Positions 9,169 through 17,566 of a DNA stretch of 64,000 nt are shown here, piece by piece. This DNA is from Desulfosediminicola flagellatus (lineage in GTDB: Bacteria; Desulfobacterota; Desulfobulbia; Desulfobulbales; Desulfocapsaceae), in NCBI RefSeq assembly GCF_005116655.2, contig NZ_CP050698.1, forward strand, positions 2,820,501 to 2,884,500, written 5' to 3'. Position numbers and translations under genes: made by a program. The notes beneath the pieces were generated by a model that saw nothing but the letters and a program-made list of their open reading frames with translations, ran no database searches and had not been told where the DNA came from. The number at the start of each line of letters is the position of its first letter. Positions within the stretch are counted from its first letter, which is position 1.

Positions 9169-10248
9169 CTATACAGCCAGATCTATCTGCTGAATCGTTC
9201 CGACAGTTCCGTCGTCCTTAACAAACACGCCTGTATTCTGTACCTGACCCAGCAATTCATTGTTTTTATCTTTTAAAGCAAAAGGGGAATCTATATGGTT
9301 AAGGTAAATTGCCCCTATCCCTTTCTCCCCGAGAGAGAAGAGCTGGTTTGCACCTTCACTGTTTTTTGTCCAAATGCGAAGATGTTCAAAGATTGAATCA
9401 TTCTCATCGATCCATCTATTTCCATCTGAGTCGTATTCTGCCAGTTCAGCAAATCCGTCGCCTGTGTTAGGCCCAAAGAGCTCACTGCCATCATTTACTT
9501 GCCCATCCATATTCATATCCAGGGCTAAAAAACCACTGCCGGGATTAACAAAAGCTATCTGATCATCTCTACCATCCATATCAATATCAAATTCAAACAT
9601 TGTCTGCGTGAGTTCAGCAGCATTGCCAGAGAAATTGATAGTCAATGGATCCTTTAATGCCTCTCCGGCTCTGATGCTGATACTTTGCTCAGTCATGAAT
9701 TCACGTGTCATATTCAATTGCACATTGAAATCTATCTCATGTCCATCTGCTGTGGCAATGATTCCTTCAGCTGTAAAACTCGTTGACTCATACTCATAAT
9801 GAGACTCGTAGTAATCATATTCAAGTCCAAATCCATTCCCAAGGATTGCCGGTTCCACACTTCCAGCATTTTTAGATGCTATATCCTGACCTACTTCCTG
9901 TGGCGACACACCATCCTGAGGAATATGAACATCTATTACCTTGCCAGTAATCCGTTCAATCATGGATCGTAATATCATGATATTCAAATCTGCTGATTTT
10001 ATCTGATCATGCTCTACAGGAGTTACCAATGCACGTTGCGGTCTACCTTTGTTGCTATTTGCAGACAATCGCACCATATCTGCCTGTTGTATGATCGTGT
10101 TCTCGATTTTAGTTTGAGATACATCGTCTTCATCACGTTCAAAGGCTTTTGCATTACCCCCCCAAACGTTAAGAGACTCGTGAATTGTATGTTTTTCTAT
10201 TGACTTACGCTCGGAAGAGAGCTGAATGGAAGAGTCACTGATAATCAT
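9169..10248 (-). CDS. Uncharacterised protein with EF-hand-like calcium motifs
   Basis: The 359-residue protein has a well-placed Shine-Dalgarno (AAGGAGGG, 6 bases before ATG 10248). The N-terminal about 120 residues are polar, with no signal peptide. The middle has an aromatic Tyr/Glu-rich stretch (YDYYESHYEYES) and beta-strand character. The last third carries Asp-rich loops resembling EF-hand or dockerin calcium sites (DIDMDGRDD, DMNMDGQVNDG, YDSDGNRWIDEND). Similar hypothetical proteins with a conserved SIQLSSER-type N-terminus occur in other Proteobacteria, as far as I recall. The function is unknown; calcium binding is an inference from the loops. Confidence 0.7.
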   Translation of the reverse strand: MIISDSSIQLSSERKSIEKHTIHESLNVWGGNAKAFERDEDDVSQTKIENTIIQQADMVRLSANSNKGRPQRALVTPVEHDQIKSADLNIMILRSMIERITGKVIDVHIPQDGVSPQEVGQDIASKNAGSVEPAILGNGFGLEYDYYESHYEYESTSFTAEGIIATADGHEIDFNVQLNMTREFMTEQSISIRAGEALKDPLTINFSGNAAELTQTMFEFDIDMDGRDDQIAFVNPGSGFLALDMNMDGQVNDGSELFGPNTGDGFAELAEYDSDGNRWIDENDSIFEHLRIWTKNSEGANQLFSLGEKGIGAIYLNHIDSPFALKDKNNELLGQVQNTGVFVKDDGTVGTIQQIDLAV

Positions 10249-10567
10249 GATACGCCCTCCTTGGCATCTTTTGTGGCAAATGATACCCGAATGGCCCTCC
10301 ATGACTGTCCGGATACACCTGTGACTATTCTGTCTCGGTACAGTTTTAGTAAAGCTTTAGAAAAAATGGTTGATTAATTTCAAAATATATATTTAAGTTT
10401 TTCATTATATTCTTACACGCTTTTTTTACTTGCCTATTTTCATTATATAAATTTTATTGAACAAGGCAATTATGTGCAAATACTCACTTTTTTCTTATAC
10501 CACACCTAACCTCCCACTTAGTGGTAATTGACAGATAGGGTACTCGTATGTAGCTTTGCTTTTTGCT

Positions 10568-10601
10568 TATAATACGCTGTGTCAATAATACGAATGACAC
10601 A
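10568..10601 (+). promoter_or_regulatory. Candidate -10 element with adjacent operator, molybdoenzyme operon
   Basis: A perfect TATAAT lies at 10568-10573. Five bases later comes the inverted repeat TGTGTCA (10578-10584), a 10-base spacer and TGACACA (10595-10601), which would cover the transcription start. No convincing -35 is seen, as expected for an activator-dependent or weak promoter. The rest of the AT-rich gap 10303-10632 shows no gene. Confidence 0.5.
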
Positions 10602-10632
10602 CAATTGAACAACAACCATTAATATACGATAT

Positions 10633-11220
10633 ATGACAGATAGCATATCAAGCCAAATCAACGTAATATATAGATTTTGTGCTCAAAGCCTTCAGTATCC
10701 CGATCGCAGTTGGCTTACAGCTGAATACGAAAAAAGTCTTTTCATCCTTCTCGATACGCTCGACGCTCAGAAAGAAAAAGAGGCAATTCAAAAAAGATTC
10801 AGTACAGATAATGACCCACTTGAAGCCCTGCAGATAGAGTATACACGGCTTTTTATTAATGGATTTCCCCATGTCGTTGCTCCACCCTATGGATCTGTAT
10901 ATCTCGATAAATCCCTACTTGGAAAGCACACCGAAAAAACCATGAGCTTTTATAAATCTCATGGATATATGCTGAAAGAAGGTACTGATCTGCCTGATCA
11001 CATAATTTATCAACTTGAATTTCTTTCACTGCTCGCTGAGAATAACGATGAAGCTGCAGAGACAGAATTCCTTAAAACTATATTCCTACCATGGTTTTCG
11101 AAATTTCATGCCAGAGTAAGACAAGAAACAACGCATCCGTTTTATTCTGTAATTGTTCAATTCATTGATTATTTAACGAAGGAGGAAGACGAACATGGCA
11201 TTCAACTTGACGAGGCGTAG
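10633..11220 (+). CDS. TorD/DmsD-family molybdoenzyme chaperone
   Basis: The 195-residue all-helical protein matches the TorD family in length. The signature region reads PLEALQIEYTRLF near residue 60, then a proline-rich APPYGSVYLD near 84, and a conserved D-LPDHI-YQLEF motif near 120. Such chaperones bind the Tat leader of the catalytic subunit and help insert the molybdopterin cofactor before export. The 3' end overlaps the start of the catalytic subunit gene by 26 bases, which strongly couples the two. It is a cytoplasmic protein specific to the enzyme encoded next. Confidence 0.85.
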   Translation: MTDSISSQINVIYRFCAQSLQYPDRSWLTAEYEKSLFILLDTLDAQKEKEAIQKRFSTDNDPLEALQIEYTRLFINGFPHVVAPPYGSVYLDKSLLGKHTEKTMSFYKSHGYMLKEGTDLPDHIIYQLEFLSLLAENNDEAAETEFLKTIFLPWFSKFHARVRQETTHPFYSVIVQFIDYLTKEEDEHGIQLDEA

Positions 11221-13432
11221 ATTTCTTCAATCCGCCTCTTTGGCAGCTGTTTCCATACCGCTTTCCAAAGTTGTTTCTGCTGAAACGGGATTTACGCAAT
11301 CTCCACTTGAAGCTAAAGGTTCTCTCAATGAAGAGACTGTTTCGGGTGGAATCTGCGAAATGTGTTTCTGGAGATGTCAGCTTATCGGCAAAAAGCGTGA
11401 AGGCAGACTTATAAAGCTTGAAGGTAATCCAAAATCTATTGATAACGGCGTATCAATCTGTGCCCGTGGAAATGCTGGCATAAAACTACTATACGATCCA
11501 GACAGACTTAAATACCCACTTAAAAATGTCGGTGAAAGAGGAAAACCTGTCTGGAAACGTATCAGCTGGGATGAAGCACTGGCAGAATGTTCAAGCCGCC
11601 TTAAAGGTGTTGTAGACAAGTATGGCCCTCAGGGAATCAGTGTATTCCCGCATGGCTCTACCGCCAAATATCCAATGCATTTCTTTGAAAGAACCGTTGG
11701 AACCCATAACGTCAGTGAAGCCTCTTTTTTCCAGTGTCGTGGTATTCGTGATACTGCGTATCTTGCGACAATAGGCAAGGCACCTGGTGAGAAAGTGGAT
11801 ATGGCAAACTCCAAAGCGATTTTTCTGCTTGGTTCACACATCGGTGAAAACATCCACGTCTCTCATGTTAAGAATTTTGCCAAGGGCCTGCAAAACGGTG
11901 CAAAGCTGATAGTTGTCGACCCACGCTACTCCGCTGCTGCGGCAAAATCTGATATCTGGATTAAAATCAAGCCAGGCACAGACACCGCTTTTCTCCTTGC
12001 TGTGATGAACTATCTCGTTAAAAACAACAAATATGACGCAGAGTTCGTTGAAGAATATGGAGACGGATTTGAAGAATTCACTGAAGGCATCAAAGACTGG
12101 AGCCTTGAGAAGGCAGCAATAGAGTGTGATATAACCCCGGATGAAATAAAGCAGGTAGCTGAAATGCTTGCAGTCAATGCCCCTAATGTGTCCATCCATC
12201 CAGGCAGACACGTATCCTGGTATGGCAACGATTTTCAGCGACAGCGATCGCTTGCCTGCCTTACCGGTCTTTTAGGTGCATATTATGTTAAGGGCGGCTG
12301 GGTACCGGGAAAAACTCCAAAAGTTGGCAAAGTAAGCTGGGCTAAGCACGAACATGATACCGAGCATAACCTCAACTACGATGAAGATGAGGAAATGCGT
12401 CACCCTTTCACCCCTCCTGGGACACCTACCGAATTGATACGGGATGCTGCTCTTACTGGCAAACCATACCCAATCAAAGGTTGTGTTATCTGGGGACAAA
12501 ATCCGATTCAGACCATTCCTGGTCAGGAGAAGATGAAAGATGTTCTTCGCCAGATGGACTTTGTCATGTGTGTTGATGTTATGCCAACAGATGCAACAAT
12601 GTATGCTGACATCCTTCTTCCTGAAGTAAGTTATCTCGAACGGCATGATCTGGTTAAGACCGGTACACAATGGGACTTCTCTGAGAAACATCAGCAATAC
12701 ATCGCTGCAAGACTTCCGCTTGTCGAACCTATGTTCGAGCGCAAAGATCAGGTTTTCATTACCAACGCAATCGCTACAGGTCTTGGCCATAAAGATGAAA
12801 TCCCTGTAAAATCGGTTGAAGAGCTGGTTGAAAAAACCCTTGAGGTCGCCGGATTAAGTCTCAAACAGATAACCCAAGAAGGCGGAATACATTTACAGGA
12901 CGGAAAAGATCCATATGGAGTACCTGAGGACTTCGAAGTGCTCTTTTATAACGAGGACATCGAAGATGCAGGCTTCCCGGGCGTACCGACCTATATACCA
13001 ATAGATCAACCACCAGCTGGCTACGCACGACTACTCTATGGTCGCGTACCGGTGCATACGTTCAATCGGACCCAGAATAATGCATGGCTTCATTACGCCA
13101 TGCCTGAAAATCCTGTCTGGATAAACGATGAAACTGCTGTAAAGCTTGGCCTAAAAGACGGAGATGTTGTCGGACTGGTTAACAGCGAGGGCTTTAAATC
13201 GCGAACAACAACCACCCTCAAAGTAACTCCAGGCATCAGAAAAGACTCAGTCTATATGGCTCATGGCTATGGTTCAGTCAATCCGTTGTTGAGTGTTGCC
13301 GTCAATGCCGGGGTCGATGATCAGAGCCTGATTACCAAAATTGCAGTAGACCCGGAAACAGGTGCCCATGGCATGCGAAATAACTTTGTCAAACTCATTA
13401 AGGACGGCAAAGTGCTGGACATTCCGGCATAA
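11195..13432 (+). CDS. Molybdopterin oxidoreductase catalytic subunit (Psr/Phs/Ttr-like)
   Basis: The 745-residue protein starts with a twin-arginine signal (LTRRRFLQ at residues 5-12, then a hydrophobic stretch to about 29), so it is exported folded. A [4Fe-4S] motif Cys54-x2-Cys57-x3-Cys61-x27-Cys89 precedes the Mo-bisPGD domains. Cys181 in the segment SFFQCRGIRD is the probable Mo ligand. The C-terminal MGD-binding domain starts near residue 610 (LYGRVPVHTFNRTQNN). Relatives reduce polysulfide, thiosulfate, tetrathionate or arsenate, or oxidise sulfite; the sequence alone does not settle the substrate. A good Shine-Dalgarno (AAGGAGGAAG) precedes ATG 11195. The FeS subunit follows after 40 bases. 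Confidence 0.85.
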   Translation: MAFNLTRRRFLQSASLAAVSIPLSKVVSAETGFTQSPLEAKGSLNEETVSGGICEMCFWRCQLIGKKREGRLIKLEGNPKSIDNGVSICARGNAGIKLLYDPDRLKYPLKNVGERGKPVWKRISWDEALAECSSRLKGVVDKYGPQGISVFPHGSTAKYPMHFFERTVGTHNVSEASFFQCRGIRDTAYLATIGKAPGEKVDMANSKAIFLLGSHIGENIHVSHVKNFAKGLQNGAKLIVVDPRYSAAAAKSDIWIKIKPGTDTAFLLAVMNYLVKNNKYDAEFVEEYGDGFEEFTEGIKDWSLEKAAIECDITPDEIKQVAEMLAVNAPNVSIHPGRHVSWYGNDFQRQRSLACLTGLLGAYYVKGGWVPGKTPKVGKVSWAKHEHDTEHNLNYDEDEEMRHPFTPPGTPTELIRDAALTGKPYPIKGCVIWGQNPIQTIPGQEKMKDVLRQMDFVMCVDVMPTDATMYADILLPEVSYLERHDLVKTGTQWDFSEKHQQYIAARLPLVEPMFERKDQVFITNAIATGLGHKDEIPVKSVEELVEKTLEVAGLSLKQITQEGGIHLQDGKDPYGVPEDFEVLFYNEDIEDAGFPGVPTYIPIDQPPAGYARLLYGRVPVHTFNRTQNNAWLHYAMPENPVWINDETAVKLGLKDGDVVGLVNSEGFKSRTTTTLKVTPGIRKDSVYMAHGYGSVNPLLSVAVNAGVDDQSLITKIAVDPETGAHGMRNNFVKLIKDGKVLDIPA

Positions 13433-13472
13433 CTTTCATCCATCGCAATTTTAAGTCTTCAGGGAGGACGTA

Positions 13473-14288
13473 ATGCAATACGGAATGATAATAGATCTTG
13501 AAAAATGTGTCGGATGCCACGCCTGCACCATCGCCTGCAAGGCGGAGTGGGAGGTTCCTGTTGAATCCGGCAGAAACTGGGTTAAACGTCTCGGCCCTTC
13601 ACTTGTGAAAGGTGAAATGGCTTCAACATACTACCCCGGATTATGCAATCACTGTGCAGATCCTGTATGTGTACCTGAGTGTCCTGCAGACACAGAAGAG
13701 GTAACGTTTATAGACGCAAAAACTGGAAAAACAGTCGTTGAGGAAGTTGCAGCTACATGGAAAGATCCTTTTGACGGCACAGTCCAGATTGATAAAGCCA
13801 GATGTCTAGGCTGCGGCGCATGTGTAGATGTCTGCCCATACAATGCACGATATATCAATCCCGATCTTACTGATGATGTATCAGAAGACGGTAAAGCTGA
13901 TAAATGTACATATTGTAAGCCACGGGTTGAAGCTGGCTCTGAACCAGCTTGTGTTCAGACCTGTATTACCGGTGCTCGTATTTTCGGTGATCTTTCAGAT
14001 CCGAAATCTGAAGTATCTCAATATGTAAAGAATGGTGCCAAAGGTATTGAACCTGTTGATGGCAATCTCGGGCCGAATTCACTTTACTATGGTAAAGCAA
14101 AGGATATCAGCCTGCTGTTCGACACTTCAACACCCGAACTTGCCGATCTTGGTATGGTTCGACGACGCGCAATGCTTGCTTCACTGAAGCGTTCTGCAAC
14201 GAAATCCATTCGCAATGTTGGATTAATTGGAATGGCTGGTGCAATATTAGCTGCATCGTCGAACGATAAAGAGAGCAATAAAGGGTAA
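13473..14288 (+). CDS. Four-cluster ferredoxin subunit of the molybdoenzyme
   Basis: The 271-residue electron-transfer subunit has four Cys groups for [4Fe-4S] clusters: CVGCHACTIAC near residue 12, CNHCADPVCVPEC near 55, CLGCGACVDVCP near 112, and CTYC near 145 pairing with CVQTC near 160. It has no Tat signal of its own and would be exported with the catalytic subunit. The C-terminal about 40 residues are basic and end in a short hydrophobic stretch (VGLIGMAGAILAA), which could be a membrane-associated tail. No NrfD/PsrC-type membrane quinone subunit follows; a strong terminator comes directly after, so the operon encodes only the chaperone and two subunits. Confidence 0.9.
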   Translation: MQYGMIIDLEKCVGCHACTIACKAEWEVPVESGRNWVKRLGPSLVKGEMASTYYPGLCNHCADPVCVPECPADTEEVTFIDAKTGKTVVEEVAATWKDPFDGTVQIDKARCLGCGACVDVCPYNARYINPDLTDDVSEDGKADKCTYCKPRVEAGSEPACVQTCITGARIFGDLSDPKSEVSQYVKNGAKGIEPVDGNLGPNSLYYGKAKDISLLFDTSTPELADLGMVRRRAMLASLKRSATKSIRNVGLIGMAGAILAASSNDKESNKG

Positions 14289-14318
14289 ATTTACCATAAT
14301 TCTCCACATAGCTGTTGA

Positions 14319-14357
14319 TGGCCATAATCTCTTGTTTGATTATGGCCATTTTTTTTT
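14319..14357 (+). terminator. Rho-independent terminator of the molybdoenzyme operon
   Basis: A perfect 11-bp stem TGGCCATAATC (14319-14329) / GATTATGGCCA (14338-14348) is followed by nine T residues (14349-14357). It ends the operon 30 bases after the FeS subunit stop codon. Confidence 0.92.
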
Positions 14358-14436
14358 GTATGATCGTTTCACACTACAAATGACACCTTCGACAAATTCG
14401 CCGAAGAAACGAACATGAACCTTACAAAGGAAACAT

Positions 14437-16119
14437 ATGAGTACCGACGATAAAAAAATCATCTATTCGATGATGAAAGTATCAAAATATTACGACAACA
14501 AACCTGTCATTAAAGATATATCGCTGTCTTACTTCTACGGTGCAAAAATCGGTGTTCTCGGACTTAACGGTTCGGGTAAGAGTACCCTGCTTCGAATTCT
14601 TGCAGGAATAGATACCGAATTCAACGGCAAAACTGTTTTATCTCCAGGCCTTACAGTCGATTACCTTGAACAGGAACCTCAACTTGATCCGGAAAAAACA
14701 GTCCGCCAGATTGTTGAAGAAGGCGCTCAGGAAACCGTTGACCTGCTCAACGAGTTTAACGAAATTAACGAAAAATTTGCTGAACCAATGACTGACGATG
14801 AGATGCAGGATCTAATCGACCGCCAGGCCAAGGTTCAGGAAAAACTCGATAACATGTCAGCATGGGACCTGGACAGTCGCCTCGATATGGCCATGGATGC
14901 ACTGCGATGTCCTCCAGCGGACAGTCTTTGCGGAGTGTTATCCGGTGGTGAAAAACGTCGTGTAGCATTGTGTAAAATTCTTCTCAGAAGACCAGACATC
15001 CTCTTGCTTGACGAACCTACAAACCATCTTGATGCTGAATCAGTCGCATGGCTTGAGCACCACCTGCAGGAGTATGAGGGAACCGTGATTGCAGTTACCC
15101 ATGATAGATACTTCCTCGACAATGTTGCAGGCTGGATTCTTGAACTTGACAGAGGTGTTGGAATTCCGTGGAAAGGTAATTACTCTTCATGGCTTGAGCA
15201 GAAAGAAAAGCGTCTCTCCCAGGAAGAAAAGACTGAGAGCAGTCGTCGTAAAACCCTCAAGCGCGAACTTGAGTGGATCAAGATGTCCCCCAAGGGAAGG
15301 CGTTCAAAATCCAAGGCCAGGATCAGCGCTTATGAAAAACTCATGGGGCAGGAAACTGAAAAACTTGAGAAAGACCTTGAGATATTCATCCCACCTGGAC
15401 CACGTCTTGGTAAGGTTGTTATTGAGGCCACTGAGGTGCAAAAGAGTTATGGCGACAGAGTTCTTGTCGACAAAATGAATTTCAACCTTCCTCCAGGAGG
15501 CATTGTCGGCGTTATCGGTCCTAACGGAGCTGGTAAAACAACATTGTTCAGAATGATCACCGAACAGGAACAGCCTGATGCCGGTACGATTCGTAAAGGT
15601 GAAACTGTAAAGCTCTCTTACGTAGATCAGAGCAGGGATTCGCTTGATCCTGAAAAAACCATCTATGAAACAATTTCAGAAGGTCAGGATACTATCTGGT
15701 TGGGAACTCGTGAAGTCAACAGTCGAGCATATGTAGGGAAGTTCAATTTTGCAGGATCAGATCAGCAGAAGAAGGTGGGATTACTTTCAGGTGGACAGAG
15801 AAATCGTGTTCATCTGGCAAAAATGTTAAAAGAAGGAGGCAACGTCCTTCTTCTTGATGAGCCAACAAACGATCTTGATGTTAATACCCTACGGGCACTG
15901 GAAGAAGCTTTAGAGAATTTTGGCGGCTGCGCGGTTATCATCAGCCATGATCGCTGGTTCCTGGACAGATTGGCCACACATATTCTTGCCTTTGAGGGCA
16001 ACTCGGAGGTAGTCTGGTTTGAAGGCAACTATTCCGATTATGAAAAAGATCGAAAAGCCCGTCTTGGTGCAGAAGCTGACCAGCCTCATCGGATCAAATA
16101 CAGGCAGTTGACCCGCTAG
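14437..16119 (+). CDS. ettA: Energy-dependent translational throttle protein EttA (ABC-F)
   Basis: This 560-residue ABC-F ATPase binds the ribosomal E site and gates the first elongation steps according to ATP/ADP. It has two ATPase domains with no membrane segment. Domain 1 has Walker [10 protein letters not shown] near residue 42, signature LSGGEKRR near 168 and Walker [12 protein letters not shown] near 188. Domain 2 has GPNGAGKTT near 360, LSGGQRNR near 450 and [11 protein letters not shown] near 472. Length and the first-domain arm insertion match EttA. It starts with a purine-rich leader (AAAGGAAACAT) before ATG. It is monocistronic between two hairpins. Confidence 0.95.
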   Translation: MSTDDKKIIYSMMKVSKYYDNKPVIKDISLSYFYGAKIGVLGLNGSGKSTLLRILAGIDTEFNGKTVLSPGLTVDYLEQEPQLDPEKTVRQIVEEGAQETVDLLNEFNEINEKFAEPMTDDEMQDLIDRQAKVQEKLDNMSAWDLDSRLDMAMDALRCPPADSLCGVLSGGEKRRVALCKILLRRPDILLLDEPTNHLDAESVAWLEHHLQEYEGTVIAVTHDRYFLDNVAGWILELDRGVGIPWKGNYSSWLEQKEKRLSQEEKTESSRRKTLKRELEWIKMSPKGRRSKSKARISAYEKLMGQETEKLEKDLEIFIPPGPRLGKVVIEATEVQKSYGDRVLVDKMNFNLPPGGIVGVIGPNGAGKTTLFRMITEQEQPDAGTIRKGETVKLSYVDQSRDSLDPEKTIYETISEGQDTIWLGTREVNSRAYVGKFNFAGSDQQKKVGLLSGGQRNRVHLAKMLKEGGNVLLLDEPTNDLDVNTLRALEEALENFGGCAVIISHDRWFLDRLATHILAFEGNSEVVWFEGNYSDYEKDRKARLGAEADQPHRIKYRQLTR

Positions 16120-16209
16120 GACTTTTATCACCCATACGTCAAAACCTCAACCTTACAGATTACGTTAGGGTCCTAAAAATAGGCCAAAAGGACTGAGGTT
16201 GAAGAGATT

Positions 16210-16240
16210 AGGACTGAGTGCTTCAGAAGCACTCAGTCCT
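16210..16240 (+). terminator. Strong hairpin downstream of ettA
   Basis: A perfect 14-bp stem AGGACTGAGTGCTT (16210-16223) / AAGCACTCAGTCCT (16227-16240) with a 3-base loop is followed by a weak T-containing tract. A smaller inverted repeat AACCTCA/TGAGGTT brackets the upstream bases about 16144-16201. The stem is stable enough for termination, but the U-tract is poor. The rest of the gap to 16408 shows nothing else. Confidence 0.6.
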
Positions 16241-16408
16241 TTACCTTTGGGCTAATTCCTTGTGCACGCGTCCAGCCTGTACAGAATACTGGAAAAGCAA
16301 CAGATTTGGCAAAAAATGAAAAGGTATGGGTAACGGACTGCTCTGGTAAACTACCGGTATGTTGAAGTAAACCCTTTAGGCGTTCCGGCAAATAATTGCC
16401 TTTTGCTT

Positions 16409-16738
16409 CTAGAGGGTCATATTCATTATTTCCTGCAGCATATGATCAAGCTGCGGTATCAGATGTACAGCCTCTTCGATACTTCCTGATTTCCCATCAT
16501 CCTCAATTCGCCGTGTTACTTCAGTAATACCTTCAATTCCCAAGCTGGAAGCAGCTCCTTTGATTGAATGTGCTGCAGCCGCAACAACTTGTGCATCTGA
16601 AGATTTGATCCCGTCTTTTATGCGCAGAATATCTGATTGAAAAGACGTTTTAAAGATGTCGAGAAGCTCATTTAACAACTCCTCATCTTCTGCTGCCTGC
16701 TCAAGAGCAAACTCCTTATCCCATTTCAATAGCGACAT
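16409..16738 (-). CDS. Hpt domain phosphotransfer protein
   Basis: This stand-alone 109-residue histidine phosphotransfer protein has its phosphorylatable His at residue 57 in the motif AHSIKGAASSLGI, flanked by the expected four-helix pattern. Such proteins shuttle phosphoryl groups between hybrid kinases and receivers in the cytoplasm; the partners are not in this operon. ATG 16738 is chosen because AAGGTG sits just upstream, whereas the GTG at 16744 lies within that ribosome-binding sequence. It is the only gene in its transcription unit. Confidence 0.88.
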   Translation of the reverse strand: MSLLKWDKEFALEQAAEDEELLNELLDIFKTSFQSDILRIKDGIKSSDAQVVAAAAHSIKGAASSLGIEGITEVTRRIEDDGKSGSIEEAVHLIPQLDHMLQEIMNMTL

Positions 16739-16915
16739 AGTCACCTTCCCTGTATCGTGTAATCAACAGATACGACAGGTAAACAAGCACCTGACGACCA
16801 CAGGTTATGGTATCATGATTTTACAGCAAATAACAAATTCAATACCATATTGATATTCATGACTCTGTTTTTACGTCAAAAAAACACATATATTCACGTA
16901 AATTTCGGCCGTTAA

Positions 16916-17566
16916 TTAGAAATCTGTACATTCAGGTATACCAGGAATGGCTATACGTCCACGCCTCAGCACGCAAAGCTTGCCACGCGAAAAACTAATG
17001 ACTGTAGATCCCGGCCCTTCTGTTGAAGGACCACCGTCTATCACTCCATCAATACCGGAACCAAAAGCATTTCGTACGTCTCTTACATTTCGAGCCGGTT
17101 CATAAGCTGAAATATTTGCACTCGTTGCAGTTATCGGTTTTCCAAACTCATCAATAAGTGTACGTGCATACTCATTCGGTGTAAGCCGTATCCCAATGGT
17201 CCCGGTTCCACCGGTCAAAAGTGAGGAGACATGTGGTTTAGCCTCAAATATCAACGTTAGCGGCCCCGGCCAATACCTGTTGATAAGAGACTCGTAAACC
17301 TTTGGGATCTCTTGTGCATAGAGCAACAGCTGTTCAACTTTTGAGATCAGTATAAGTATCGGTTTGTTCGCGGGACGCTGTTTCAGGGCAAACAGACGTT
17401 GAAGAGCTTCCTCGTTTTCGGGATCTACTGCGAGGCCATAATAGGTTTCAGTAGGAATGGCAACTACACCGCCACACCGTATTGCGTCAACAGCCAGACT
17501 GATTGTCTCAGTCTGGCTGTTATTTACACTAGCATGATGCTTCAAGTTTTCGCGCCTTTTCTTCAA
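16916..17566 (-). CDS. Sua5/YciO/YrdC family threonylcarbamoyl-AMP synthase-like protein
   Basis: The 216-residue protein has the YrdC-like fold motifs GGVVAIPTETYYGLAVD near residue 32, KQRPANKPI near 62, WPGPLT near 98 and ITATSANIS near 147. Family members make threonylcarbamoyl-AMP for the t6A modification at tRNA position 37. The C-terminal Sua5 domain is absent, so it is the short TsaC/YrdC type. Its start overlaps the 3' end of the purD-purE fusion by 38 bases, so the two are translationally coupled. An in-frame TTG 21 bases downstream is an alternative start. Confidence 0.88.
   Translation of the reverse strand: MKKRRENLKHHASVNNSQTETISLAVDAIRCGGVVAIPTETYYGLAVDPENEEALQRLFALKQRPANKPILILISKVEQLLLYAQEIPKVYESLINRYWPGPLTLIFEAKPHVSSLLTGGTGTIGIRLTPNEYARTLIDEFGKPITATSANISAYEPARNVRDVRNAFGSGIDGVIDGGPSTEGPGSTVISFSRGKLCVLRRGRIAIPGIPECTDF

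Noticed and set aside
11735..11737. Possible selenocysteine in the molybdoenzyme catalytic subunit
   Set aside because: The codon at the probable Mo-ligand position (residue 181) is TGT (Cys), and the whole gene is an uninterrupted frame.
12272..12790. 172-codon minus-strand frame inside the molybdoenzyme gene
   Set aside because: It is the antisense shadow of a well-conserved coding region.
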